Shown here in pieces: positions 32,253 through 43,572 of a stretch of 64,000 nucleotides of DNA (the stretch's first letter is position 1; each line of letters opens with the position of its first letter). The notes below the pieces were generated by a model that was not told the origin of the DNA, did not search any database, and saw only the letters and a program-made list of their open reading frames with translations. The stretch comes from Ziziphus jujuba. Taxonomy: Eukaryota; Streptophyta; Magnoliopsida; Rosales; Rhamnaceae. Where the stretch lies: assembly GCF_031755915.1 (NCBI RefSeq), contig NC_083385.1, positions 2,215,001-2,279,000 on the forward strand, read 5' to 3'. A program made the position numbers and the translations under genes.

Positions 32253-34271
32253 ATGGCATCCTCATTGGAAATAGAAAACAATCTAAGAGACCATGACCAT
32301 GATACCAGGGAAGAAGAAGAAATCTTCTCCTATGCATTGCAGCTGGTGGGTTCCTCTGCACTGCCCATGTCACTGCTATGCGCTATCGAGCTTGGCGTAT
32401 TCGATATCATAGGCAAAGCAGGTGAAAAGGCAAAGCTTTCCCCAACAGAGATTGCAGCCCAGTTGGGTACCAACAACCCTGACGCACCCACCATGCTGGA
32501 CTCCATCCTTAGGCTCTTGGCCTGCCACTCTGTCCTCAACTGCTCTGTGGTTGCTGATGATAACAATAATAAAATTGATGGCTCTTTGCAGTTGCAGAGG
32601 CGATACAGTCTTGCCCCAGTGTCCAGGTTCTTTGTCACCAACAAAGATGGTGTTTCATTGGGCCCCTTGATGTCGCTTACACAAGATAAAGTCTTCTTTG
32701 CTAGCTGGTCTGCGCTGTCTTTTTTTTTTTTTAATTAATTTTTTTGGTTGTTCATTCACAACTTGGTTAGTTTTTTTGTTCAATATTGATCTTTTCTTTT
32801 TTGTGTTATCAGAATCGATCATTCCATTGTTTTGAATCTTAACAATCACGTAGTGATTCATGGTCCAAACACATCTTCTAGTTTAACAATCACGTAATCT
32901 ACTAGCTTGATGGATCGAAGCTCAACAAGCTTTGTAGGTCATGTTTCCCAGTTAATTAGTTTGTTTTAACTAGGATTATTGCAAGCCGTCAAACTTAACA
33001 CTTTCCGGATGATTTGAATCATTAAGTTTGACCTATATTTCCAGTTAAAGTTAATTTAAGACGAGTTTTGGTGGTGTGATTGTTGTTAACGGAAATCTAG
33101 GTTCTCAAGTCAACTCTTTGTCCTATGCTTACTTTGTTTTATTATCATATCCGGTTAGAGTCCAGTGAAAACTTTATTGTTTAGTTAAAAAAAAAAAAAA
33201 AAAGATAAATATTCCATCTCCTACACATTTGTTTTAAATAAATAATAATAAAAGATTTTACCTAATTCTTATAAAACTAATGTTTCACAAAACACAGGTC
33301 CCAATTGAAAGATGCAATTCTTCAAGGTGGAATACCATTCAACAGGGTTTATGGAATGCACGCTTTTGAGTATCTAGAAGTGGACCCCAGATTCAATCAG
33401 GTTTTGAACACTGCAATGTACAATCACACTACTATTGCTATTAAGCAGATACTCGAGGTTTACAAGGGTTTTGAGCACATCAAACAATTGGTCGATGTTG
33501 GTGGTGGTTTTGGGGTGACCCTTAAGTGTATCACTTCTACATTCCCACATATCAAGGGCATTAATTTCGACTTGCCTCATGTCATTAAACATGCCCCTTC
33601 TTATCCAGGTATACATATATATATATATATGTGTATGTATGAAAACTTTGGTTTACAAAGTCTATCATTAATCTTGTATTGATTCTTCTGAATTTGCTAC
33701 ATATCATAAACTTTTTTTATAATTCTCATATAGAAATTAAAGTAGAGAATTTTATTTTATTGTTTTAACTTTTTGATCGATGTATATGTTGCAGGTGTGG
33801 ATCATGTAGGAGGAGATATGTTTGTGAGTGTCCCAAGCGGGGATGCCATTTTCATGAAGGTAATAATAATTAATTTTGCAAATTTCCTACAAATTAAACA
33901 TTATATATATATATATATATATTTGGTTGGTCTGAGTGTCTTACAATTAATGAAATATTGTCAATTCTGAGAAGTGGATTCTTCACGATTGGAGTGATGA
34001 GAAATGCATAAAGTTGTTGAAAAACTGCTTCAAGGCAATTCCAGAAAGCGGAAAAGTGATTGTTGTGGATGCAGTTTTTCCGGTAAAGCCGGAGACAAGT
34101 GCTGCAGTGAAAACCATCTCCCAAGCCAATGTGGTTATGATGACTCAAAACCCAGGAGGGAAGGAGAGGACCAAACAAGAATTCCTTGCTCTGGCAACTG
34201 CTTCTGGATTTGGTGGCGTCAGATTTGAATGCTGTGTCTCTCCCTCTTGGGTTATGGAGTTCTTTAAGTAG
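32253..34271 (+). CDS. OMT-C: caffeate-type (COMT-like) S-adenosylmethionine-dependent O-methyltransferase, 4 exons
   Basis: Exons 32253-32707, 33298-33608, 33795-33859 and 33975-34271 give 375 residues; exons 2-4 match the lengths in OMT-A exactly (311, 65, 297). The dimerisation domain has [21 protein letters not shown] motif I is LVDVGGGFG at 216-224, and [10 protein letters not shown] follows. The catalytic region is the canonical WILHDWSDE with His281. [10 protein letters not shown] keeps the E329-equivalent Glu, while the E297-equivalent is Asp (VVDAVFP), as in OMT-A. The N-terminal acidic run is shorter (4 Glu). Introns are also alike, including the GTTTAACAATCACGTAAT stretch of intron 1, so the pair duplicated recently. 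The enzyme should act on a phenolic in the cytosol. Its more canonical catalytic motif makes it the best candidate for activity in the cluster. Confidence 0.92.
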
Positions 34272-35435
34272 AGCCACAACCTCTCTACTTATGAAAATGC
34301 TTTCAATTTTATTTCTTGCTCTGCTTCTTGTAATTGAAGCTAATATATGCTTCTTTCCAAAAAATTAATCCATACTAAGATTTTACAGACTTCAAATTGA
34401 AATAAAAGTTGTTTCTCGTCTAAGTTACCGGTCAATCGCCTCCTCTTTGCAATTGACATATTCCATACATTCATCTTTAAAAACAACTTTAATTTAAAAG
34501 GAAATCAAATAAATCAATTATAAAGCCAAAAAATTGAAACTTTCCACCAAGCAATTTTTATTTTTCACTCTGATCATTTTTTGGATTTTTTTTTGTTTTT
34601 TTTTTGTTTTTTTGGTCTTCTATATCAACTTTGTACAACAAAGAATAATCTTTGCTTTTCATAATAAAGGCCAAGTAGTCTAGTAGTTTTATATATGAAC
34701 CTTATACTAATGAGATTTGAGACATCAATATTTCACATTTTGCATGTTTAATTTAATCATATACTGTTAAGTAAAATTAACAAAATTGTAAGTTTTACAA
34801 TTATATATATATATATATATAGGTGAAGTAGCTAGAAATACCTTTTTGTTTTTTTTTTTTTTGGTTTCCAGAAAGAAGAAATAAGTTTGAATAAAATAAT
34901 AAATTTATAGATGGCAAATTCTACATATTCTAATATTAGTTAGGTTTTGTAACAAAATATTTTCCTACTAATTCCCAATTCTTTTGGAATATGAAAAATG
35001 TATTCCGCAGAATTTTTTATGAATGATATTTGGAGAGTAATGGTATTAATTATCCATTTGAATTGATAAAATTAACCTGAGATAAAAGAAATGGACAATT
35101 TGGCATCATTTATGGAGTCAACTTTTAAAAAGGAATATTCAATAAACTTTTTTATTTTTTATTTTTTACATTTTAATCGTCAACAAAGTGTTCGACAAAT
35201 TCTTTCTGTTGACTTTTTATGTAATAATAATAATAAAAAAAATTCATATGTTTATGATTAAAGTCCATTTTGGACATATGGCCGGTGCCGCCTCCACGCA
35301 ACTAAAATCCTCCTAAACAAGTGGATCTCAAGCACGACACCATAAGCGATTGGAAGTTGTTCGTTCGGATGCCGTGAGAGAAGATAAATAGACAAGTTGC
35401 GTTTTGTTAAAACATATCGCTACTTTGTCTTTTTT
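34272..35435. other. 3' flank of OMT-C and AT-rich intergenic DNA
   Basis: The first about 180 bases match the 3' flank of OMT-A (probable 3' UTR). Further on: a (TA)n run at about 34803-34820, poly-T tracts, and a short more balanced stretch at 35278-35390 with no recognised protein. Confidence 0.55.
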
Positions 35436-35660
35436 CTGGATTTAGTGGCGTCAGATTTGAATGTAATGTCTCACCCTCCTGGGTTATATGGAGTTCTTCA
35501 AGTGATTTAATTTTTTTCTCTGCTCCATGTAATTGAAGTTGATGCTTCTTTCTAAGTTTTGACCATAATAAGATTGAGAAAATTCAAACTGAAACTAAAG
35601 TAAGTTGATTGTCAGTTATTTATTACCATCAGTCGCCATCTTTTTCTAATTTACACCTCA
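35436..35660 (+). pseudogene. OMT exon-4 tail fragment with 3' flank
   Basis: TCTGGATTTAGTGGCGTCAG codes for SGFSGVRFE, followed by a VSPSWV-like end with a frame shift in the WVMEFFK stretch. The next about 140 bases follow the OMT 3' flank up to ACCATCAGTCGCCA. It is a third separate exon-4 remnant. Confidence 0.85.
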
Positions 35661-37240
35661 TTCTTTTCATCTTTTTTTCAAAACAAAAAGTGTTTAATTG
35701 CACATTAATACCTCTTCTTAGGTTAGATTTACCCATTTAGTTTTCAAATTTAAAATTTTTCACAGCAGACTTTTATTTATAATTCATTTCACATTAATCT
35801 AATTTCAAAATTGACTAACAAAAAAATTAATAAATTGAAAAAATTAAGTAGTTTTTCAATTTACAAATAAGATAGAGGAAAAAATTGATTAATTGATCAA
35901 TGGAAAACTAGTCAATTTTCCAAAGATATAGACAATATTATTTTGATAAGTATGAATGAAATATTAAAAGAATGAGATCATGAATTTTTGAAATCCATGG
36001 AAGCTTGATAATATTTTTTCAAACTGTAATAAAATCAAATCTTTGAAAAAAAAAAAAAAGAGTCTTAAGTCATTTAATTCTATTTTATTACAAAATTGCC
36101 ATCCATCTTTTTTCAACTTGAACCACTCCGCTTCAAGCCTTCAACTATCCAAAAAACCAAAATAAAACAACAACGACAACTACACCTTAGCTTCAACAAC
36201 AAGACTAGGGACAAAAGAATGATAGCAATTAGGGATGAATGGTATTTCCGTTTTAAAATAATAAAAAAGGATGAGATAACATTTATTGTTGATAATACAA
36301 GATATATATTCTATACAAGGCTAGCCCTAAAAGTGTGCAACATGTGCAACCGCACAGGATTCCGCAATCATTGGATTACCATAGTCATAAGTATATAACA
36401 GGTTATATGCATATATGTATTTTTTTTTTATTTATTTAACAAGTTTTCTAGAATGGATTTATTTTTACCAAAATTAATGAACACAAAATTTGAAGATAAA
36501 AGGATTCAAAAAATATGTAAATATTAGATGAATATATATTTTTTTGGGGAAATTATATAGAGCATATTAATTAACAAGATTTTATTATTCTTATTATTCT
36601 TGAAACCCATAAATTAGGATTAAGGTAACATATACAATAATGCACAATAAAAATAAACATATGCAAAATACTTTATAAAAATATATTTATATTTTATTTT
36701 ATGGAATGTAATTAGTTGAAAAAATATATATATTATTCATATTTAATTAGTCTAAGACCAAATTAATAACTTTTCAGGAAATTTTCTCTTATCAAAAGAA
36801 ATTAAAAAAGAAAAAATTTTCATTTTCTTTGAAGCTGTGTGAGATTTACAATTTTGTTTGTGTTTCCACTCTTCTTCATAAACAACAGTACAATCATAAA
36901 GTTTTTGCCGATGTGATTCTCCTTCTTTTTTTTTTTTTTGTTTTTTTTTTTTTTGTTTTTTGTTTTACGATAAATCAAGTGCTATTTTTTCATTCTTCAC
37001 TATTTACTTTTGCATATGTTTTCTTTGGTTACGTTTTCTTGTTTTCTTTTTTTCTTTTTTGCAGTAAAAAGTTAAAATGCATCTAGAATATTTGATGTTT
37101 TACTTGTATTTTTTTTCTTTCATCGTATATGAAAAAAAAAAATATTAAAATGCTATATTTTTGTTATATAATAGTTTCATATTCAAAGATTATTATATTA
37201 TTTGCTCTATATTTGTGAATCTAAATAAGTGGGAAAGACT

Positions 37241-37278
<38 letters not shown>

Positions 37279-37742
37279 TGGTGACAAAAAATAGAAGGCA
37301 CTGTTTTTCAAATTTCAGAACCAACATTATTCTGTATATACTAGCGGATATAGTATTTGAATGTATGAGGAATAAATACAACATTATTAGAAAGTAAAAG
37401 ATTCGTAGACAGACGTATATCATTAAATATGTCTATATTTACGATTTAAAAATACAAATTTATTTTGTTCTTTTACTAATTTGCATATAAATTGAATAGT
37501 ATATATATATATAGCCCTTAAACTCGAACTACTATATATTACCAAATTACTTAATAAAGGAGAGTGTTGTTAATTAAGAAGTAGTTGTTGAATGAGATTG
37601 CTTGTTCCAACAAGTTGTTTATATTTCTATATATGTCATATCAAGTTAGCATCACTGCATATCAGTGTTGAAAAACTTTCCTTTATCTTTTAGCCAAACA
37701 ATAGGAACAAAATTATTATTTTTCGGTCGAATCCTAATCCAT
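35661..37742. other. AT-rich intergenic region, no gene supported
   Basis: Poly-A and poly-T tracts, a poly-T/TTTTG stretch near 36925-36965 and a compound (TA)n(GA)n microsatellite at 37241-37278. Small frames here come from low-complexity DNA. Confidence 0.6.
37241..37278. repeat. Compound (TA)n(GA)n microsatellite
   Basis: About seven TA units pass into about thirteen GA units, the same composition as the repeat at 19299-19355. Confidence 0.95.
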
Positions 37743-37750
37743 TCGACGAA

Positions 37751-37819
37751 AGGGCCGGCTTAAGGCATAGGCTACTAAGGCCAATGCCTAAAATGGGACC
37801 CAAAAAAAAAATAAAAAAA

Positions 37820-37853
<34 letters not shown>

Positions 37854-38857
37854 ATATATGTATTAATTAAATAGAATATAATTATTAGTTTATTTTGAAA
37901 GTATAAAAATTTTGATTTTAAAAAAAAAATTTAATTATTTTTAATTGATTATTTATTTTTTTGGATGAATTCTAATTGATCATGTAATAATTATTTTTAT
38001 TTTGAAAAATAACACCAATTAAGTTCAATTAAACATTTTATATTTTATAATTGATTAGATTTTAATGATAAAAAGCTAAATACTCCTCTTATTTATACAC
38101 TTTTTCTTATTTGTCTCATCTAGCTCATTATTTTCATCTTTTTTTTTATTCACTCATATTTTATATTTATTTAATTTTGATATCCAATCTATATAATTTG
38201 TAATTTTAATCCAAATGACTCTAAAATAAAAGGTAAACTTGTAAATTATTATTTATTTTAATGAACTTATATTTCTCATAATATTTTTAATTTTTCTTCT
38301 TTGTTTTCTATGAATTCATAATTTTAATTATATACTAATTGTTATTGCTATTTATAAAAACTAGACTTTATGTTTCTATAGTTTATGCTTTCATTTTTTT
38401 TTTCTTTATGTTATCTTGATTCGAATAAAATGATTAGGTTTATTTTGAAAACTAAAAATCTAAAAGAAAAAATAAATTCATAAATAAAAAAATAGCACTT
38501 GAGATAATAAACTCTATTAAAAAATTAATTTTTTTTTGCAATGTATGGATTTATTATTTTGTGTTAGTATATCTTCAGTAAAAATAATTTTTTCAAAATT
38601 AAAATTAATAAAATCTTATTTATGTTCAACTATAATTCAACAAGATTAAAAAATTTAATAATTTTATTAATTAAAAAAGAATTATTATCAATCTTGAATT
38701 TAAAAAGTTAATTAATACCTTTACATTAAAAAAGCCAAAAAAAATATAAATTTTACACAAAAATTCTATTTTAGCAAAAATAATATTTAATTAAGGCCTC
38801 AAATATTGTTTTTTTTTTTTTTGCCTAGGGCCTCGAAAATTCTTGAGACGGTCCTGT
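37751..38857. mobile_element. hAT-like non-autonomous element
   Basis: The left end reads AGGGCCGGCTTAAGG and the complement of the right end reads ACAGGACCGTCTCAAG, an imperfect inverted pair of the GGGCCGGCTC type common in plant hAT-derived repeats. Flanks are TCGACGAA (37743-37750) and CCGACGAA (38858-38865), matching at 7 of 8 positions, as expected of an 8-bp hAT duplication. The interior is very AT-rich with no open frame. The end similarity is moderate, so the class is an inference. Confidence 0.6.
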
Positions 38858-38932
38858 CCGACGAACTATATATATTTAATTAGATTTATTGATATGTATT
38901 ATGCTAGAAGTATATAGTGGGGGTAGATATAA

Positions 38933-41831
38933 TGTCAGGACCCGTCCAGAATTCCTCCTCCGGAACCCTAGACAGCCCTGATCCCAGGGAAATACCACCG
39001 AACCTTCCAACGGAAAATCCGGCAGCACCTCCCCTAAGGGATTTACTTACCACAAATTTACCTGCACTGAAAACACACTTCAAAAATATCCCCTTATTCC
39101 TCCCACAAACTACAAATTGGTTCCACAAATTCCAGCACTTCAAAATACAGTAATCCAGTGCAAAATAAATACAACAAGAATGAAAGAAATAGTACAACCG
39201 CAATAAAGAAGAACAGGGTACTTCACGAAGTAAAACAGCGAGGAAGATCAAGTCCGCTCCGAATGAACACCGACAACCTGGAACCTAGAGGAACGGAATT
39301 TAAGAGTGTGAGATGCTAATCATCTCAGTGAGCGACTGTACTACTATACCATATAATATCACAGTAATAAGTATAAATAATAATTATTTGGAAATAATAA
39401 TTTCTCTCAAAACCCTTACAATTCTCTCAGTTGGAAAGGTTCCCCTTTTAAAACATTTTCACAAAACCCTTTATTCATATTCCCCGAAAACCAAGACATC
39501 AATTAAATACCAGAAGCGGTAACGATTATATTTTTCATTAACATTTTATTTTTAAAACACAGTTCTGAAAATCATTTGATGCACCCACTATATACCAGTG
39601 GCGCCAACAGTACCCAGCGTCCCAAGGTACCGCCAGACAGGAGGTTATAGAAAGAAACCGGCATACGGTCGCGTGGCGTCCCACTGCGCCGCTGCTAACC
39701 TGGTGTCCCGGCCAAAGGGGGGTGGCCGCCCTCTCCGATGGCATGCACAGGACACCCTCATAATATCAACCGCGCGCTACTCACACCCACCTGCGCGCTA
39801 ATCACAACCGTGTGCACACTAACCATATCACATATACCATATCACATAATCAGAACACCAGTACGTGCACGGTGCATCTAAAAAGTATAAAATCCATAAA
39901 TTTAAAACAAATTTCACATTTTTCATAAGCATAGCGGGCATAATCCATCCGCTTGAACCGGGAAATTCTCCACAATTTCCTTATAATTAATACCATAAAT
40001 CCCATGATTTTCAAATCCACCAACTCCCAAATCCATCAATTCAAATATCCACATTTTTTCCAAGCATAAATAATTTCTCGAAATATCATAATCAAATCCC
40101 ATAATATTTTATGGGCATATTTCATAAAAATTGAAATCACCAACATAACCAAATATTTTCCTTAAAATATTTGAAAATCAAATCGTGCCCAATTTACCAT
40201 TAAAACCACACCAATTTCAAAATCCTCAAAACCATAAAATAATTCCACACGGCATAAATTTGTAGAATTCGCATTTTCTTAAATCCAATAAATTCATAAA
40301 TAATTCTACAATAAATCCAATAAATATTTGGCACATAGAAATTAAATTCCAAATATTTAATTCACACATAATATATTCATCAATTAAATTCCCAAAATTA
40401 ATTTGAAGGTGGGTCACTCACCTGGAGCACGCAATTAACCCATGATCCACTACGGAATCAATTCTACGACTCACCGGTGCTCCTAGAACAAAATTCACAG
40501 ACAGTCAAATAAATTAATATTTTATTCGGGTAAATAATACCCGGTACCCGGGGGGTCAAAACACAAACGATATCTAGAATTTACGAGGTATATACCGAAT
40601 CGAAGCTCGAGTGATGCTAATCACAGATCCGGTCTTAATTTTCGATGATGGTACCCGACGGGGTTTGAATTTCGTCGGGAAGCTTTCCGGGTTTCGGCTC
40701 CGCAATTCTCCCAAACCGTCGCGAATTGGCGGAAACGAAAGTCGGATTTGGGTTCAGGAGGTCAAACACTGCGGACTGGAGCTGGCCGGAATTTTCGGGT
40801 ACTCGCCGGAACAGTATTTTCCGGCGGTGGCCGTTTGCTGTGAAATTTTGCAGATTTGTAGATCGTGAGGAGAGCAATCCAACGGGACCGACGGTGAGCA
40901 AAACGGAGGTCGGACGGCGGAGAAATCACCGTTTGAAGATTTTCGACCCCTCGCCGGAAAACGCTCCGATCCCGGCGCGTCGGTGGTTCGATGGCCGTGA
41001 TTTTTGGTGGGTAGGCCGGACTTGAGGAGAGGATGATGGGTGTATGGCGCGTGTACTGTATATCGGCCGGAATAGTGCCGATTCGCGGTGGCCGGCGGTG
41101 GAGGGGAAAAATCGCCGCCAAACTTCGGACGTCCGATCCGGGCGCGTCCGGCGGCCGTTCGCCGTGAAATTTGGAGGTTTTGCCGGAAATGAGGTGGGCA
41201 ATCTGGCTGGCCGGCGCGTGTACAGTAACTAGGCCGGAAAAATGTGAAAATGACCGGCGGCCGGCGGGTCCTCTCTTTCTCTCTCCTCTCTCTCTTTCTC
41301 TCTCTTCTCTCTCTTTCTCTCTCTTCCCCGAGAGTTTTTTCAAAATTAAAACCCTGCATGACACTGTTCATGCCACGTGGACCACTCAGAAGCTGACACG
41401 TGGCATTTCACTGTTCACGACCCAAAAACATTAAAATAATACGGTATCCGGTAAACTTCAAACGTCCATAACTTTTTAACCGGATGTCCGTTTTGAGCGT
41501 GCTGCTAGTCTGTGAACTCGTATCGACGAGCACTTCACAACCATGCATGAGTCAAAGCTCAATTCCCCATAAACAAAAAGTCAACTCCGGCACCCCTTGG
41601 ACAGTTTGGACCGCAACTTGTTTCGTCCATAACTTTCAAACCGTAGCTCCGTTTTCGACGTGCTACCAGTCTACGAACTCGTGGCATCGTGCACTTCGCC
41701 ACGGTACCCTAGTCATCTCAAAATTCCCACCGAGTCAAAAAGTCAACTTTTGACCCCCTTCGGTCAACGGTCAACGGTCAACCTCGGTCAACGTGCACGG
41801 ATTCCGGTGCGATTCGGGACGGGGTGTTACA
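38933..41831 (-). repeat. Gypsy array LTR 1
   Basis: Plus strand TGTCAGGACCC to GGGTGTTACA. In element sense it opens with a W-box-rich region (41797-41733), then two copies of a 161-bp module (anchors at 41625 and 41464), a CT-type pyrimidine tract (41270-41330), a GCCGGCG-rich stretch, AT-rich DNA, and a GC-rich conserved block (39585-39765) followed by TATATA at about 39591. Confidence 0.95.
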
Positions 41832-41851
41832 GCCTTCCCCCCCTTACAAAA
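41832..41851 (-). other. Polypurine tract, array unit 1
   Basis: The minus strand reads AAGGGGGGGAAGGC directly before the 3' LTR. The same site recurs at 48349-48368 in unit 2. Confidence 0.85.
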
Positions 41852-41956
41852 ATTTCGTCCTCGAAATTTCCACGCGTCACTGGAACAAACAAGGGTTCTA
41901 ATCACCTGCGCTTCGGGCTCCCATGTCGCTTCCTCGACTAAGTAGTTCCTTGCCAA
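41852..41956 (-). pseudogene. Gypsy pol C-terminal end (chromodomain tail), unit 1
   Basis: The minus strand reads LVEEATWEPEAQ and then a WKFRGRNF-type end, the usual last part of chromovirus-type gypsy pol. It follows the gag fragment almost directly, separated by a stop at 41957. This means protease, reverse transcriptase, RNase H and integrase were removed from between them. Confidence 0.8.
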
Positions 41957-42876
41957 CTAATCCATGCCCAACACTACTTCAAGTCTGGATAGATCCAACA
42001 GGATCAGGTCTGCTTCCATTACTTGATCTGTGAAATCGTCGGGCGTAGTCCTGGCTCCCTGCTGCGTCATAGCAAACACCCGGCCTTGACTTGTCTGCTG
42101 GGTTCTCCTTCCTCTACCTCGACTCGATCCTGCAGACGGCTGTACTGATCCCGAAGAGACTCCTACTGGCTGACTCCCCTGGGAACTCTGTCCTGGAAAT
42201 ATCCCTGTATGTTGTGTCCGTCGACCTGCTTCTAGCACACTGCCGCTACCATAAGGGCAATCCCTCCTTATGTGGCCTGGCTGTCCACACCGAAAGCATA
42301 AATCATCCATCTGACACTGCCCAAAATGATTCCCCCTACAAAGTGGACAAATCCGCGGAGAACCAATGCGTGACTGCTGATACGAGCTTGCATCCACACT
42401 GATCGAATGGCGAGCTGGCTGGGGCATGCGATAACTATCTCTCCTCTGGAATCTGCCTCGTGGGCTTAACCCATCACTGTCTGAGCCTGAGCTATGGCTC
42501 TTCTTAGCTGCCCCCTGTCGAGGTACTCCGCTATACGAACCTTCGAATGATCTGCGCCTCGCGGGTCTGTGTATCTCCTCCTGTCTCTCTAGTTCGAGCG
42601 CTGCATCCCTGGCGGACTGATAGGTGGGATGTACTGATCCAGAAAGGGTGTAGCTGATGCTCTCTTTCAATCCGTCTATGAACCTCACCTTCTTCGTGTG
42701 ATCGTCGGGAATTAGGTGCATGTAGAATTCTGATAGTTCTCGGAATCTCCTCTCGTACTCGATCACTGTCATGTTCCCCTGTCGCAGTTCCTCGAACTCT
42801 CTCCTTCTTGCTTCACGGTAGGCAGGAGGACAAAACTCAGTAGAGAAGGCCATCTTGAACTGATCCCATGTATGCC
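41957..42876 (-). pseudogene. Gypsy gag fragment fused to a protease scrap, unit 1
   Basis: A frame of nearly 300 codons gives the Retrotrans_gag domain (FEELRQGNMTVIEYERRF, VRFIDGLKESI) and a CCHC zinc knuckle, CFRCGQPGHIRRDC, at about residues 186-199. A low-complexity QSSQGSQPVGVSSGS part follows, then RVFAMTQQ at the entry to protease. After TTPDDFTDQ it jumps to a segment ending VVLGMD from the end of the protease region, so the catalytic D[ST]G part is missing. The N-terminal gag residues are also missing: at about 42876 the sequence switches to integrase in another frame. The capsid-like part might still be translated in a non-autonomous element. Confidence 0.88.
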
Positions 42877-43572
42877 TTGCACGAACAACTGGGCTAACTT
42901 CTCTGGTGAAAAACGTTCTCGTACCAGTAGGAAGTGTGCCGACTTGGTGAGACGATCAATGATTACCCAAATGCCGTCGTACCTTCTAGGTGTGGAAGGA
43001 AACTTGAATACGAAGTCCATGTTGAGTTCTTCCCACTTCCACACGGGAATCGGTAAAGGTTGGAGTAGTCCCGAAGGCTTCTGTCTTTCTGCTTTCACTT
43101 GTTAACAACTCAAACACTTTGATACGAAGTCTGCCACTTCTCTCTTCATACCAATCCACCAATAATACTTAACAAGCGTCCGGTACATCTTGGTACTCCC
43201 AGGATGCATCGCATACATCGAGCTATGCGCCTCCTCCAAAATCTCCTTCTTGAGTCCTGGGATATCCGGAACGCAAAGTCGTCCTTTATACACGAGGGCT
43301 CCATCCCTCCTTATGGAAAATTCCGGATCAAGACCTTCTTGTACCTTGCCTTTAATTGTCCTCAACTTAGGATCTTCCATTTGGGTCTCTACTATGCGAT
43401 CCACCAACACCGGTCGTACCTGGAAGCTAGCCATGAGAACTCCTGAAGGATGCATATGCATTAACACCCCCATCTTCTTCAACTCCACCATGAGAGGTAG
43501 TTGGATGACTTGGATGTGAGCAAGGGATCCAGTAGCCTTCCTACTCAAAGCATCTGCCACTACATTCGCCTA
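42877..43572 (-). pseudogene. Gypsy RNase H end and integrase fragment placed 5' of gag, unit 1
   Basis: The minus strand reads VVADALSRKA, the end of RNase H, then the integrase zinc-binding HHCC domain (AHSSMYAMHPG, KCLSC). A stop at 43102-43104 follows, then the start of the integrase core with WEELNMDFVFKFP, first catalytic Asp included, and IDRLTKSAHFLLV. It ends at FVQ where the gag fragment begins. The remaining core Asp and Glu are lacking. In an intact gypsy element this part lies 3' of gag; here it lies 5'. Confidence 0.88.

Noticed and set aside
36829..37086. 85-codon frame rich in Phe
   Set aside because: Encoded by poly-T stretches; no family.
41771..41956. A separate small gene upstream of the 3' LTR in the gypsy array
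   Set aside because: The first part is the chromodomain tail of gypsy pol; the rest reads into the polypurine tract and LTR.
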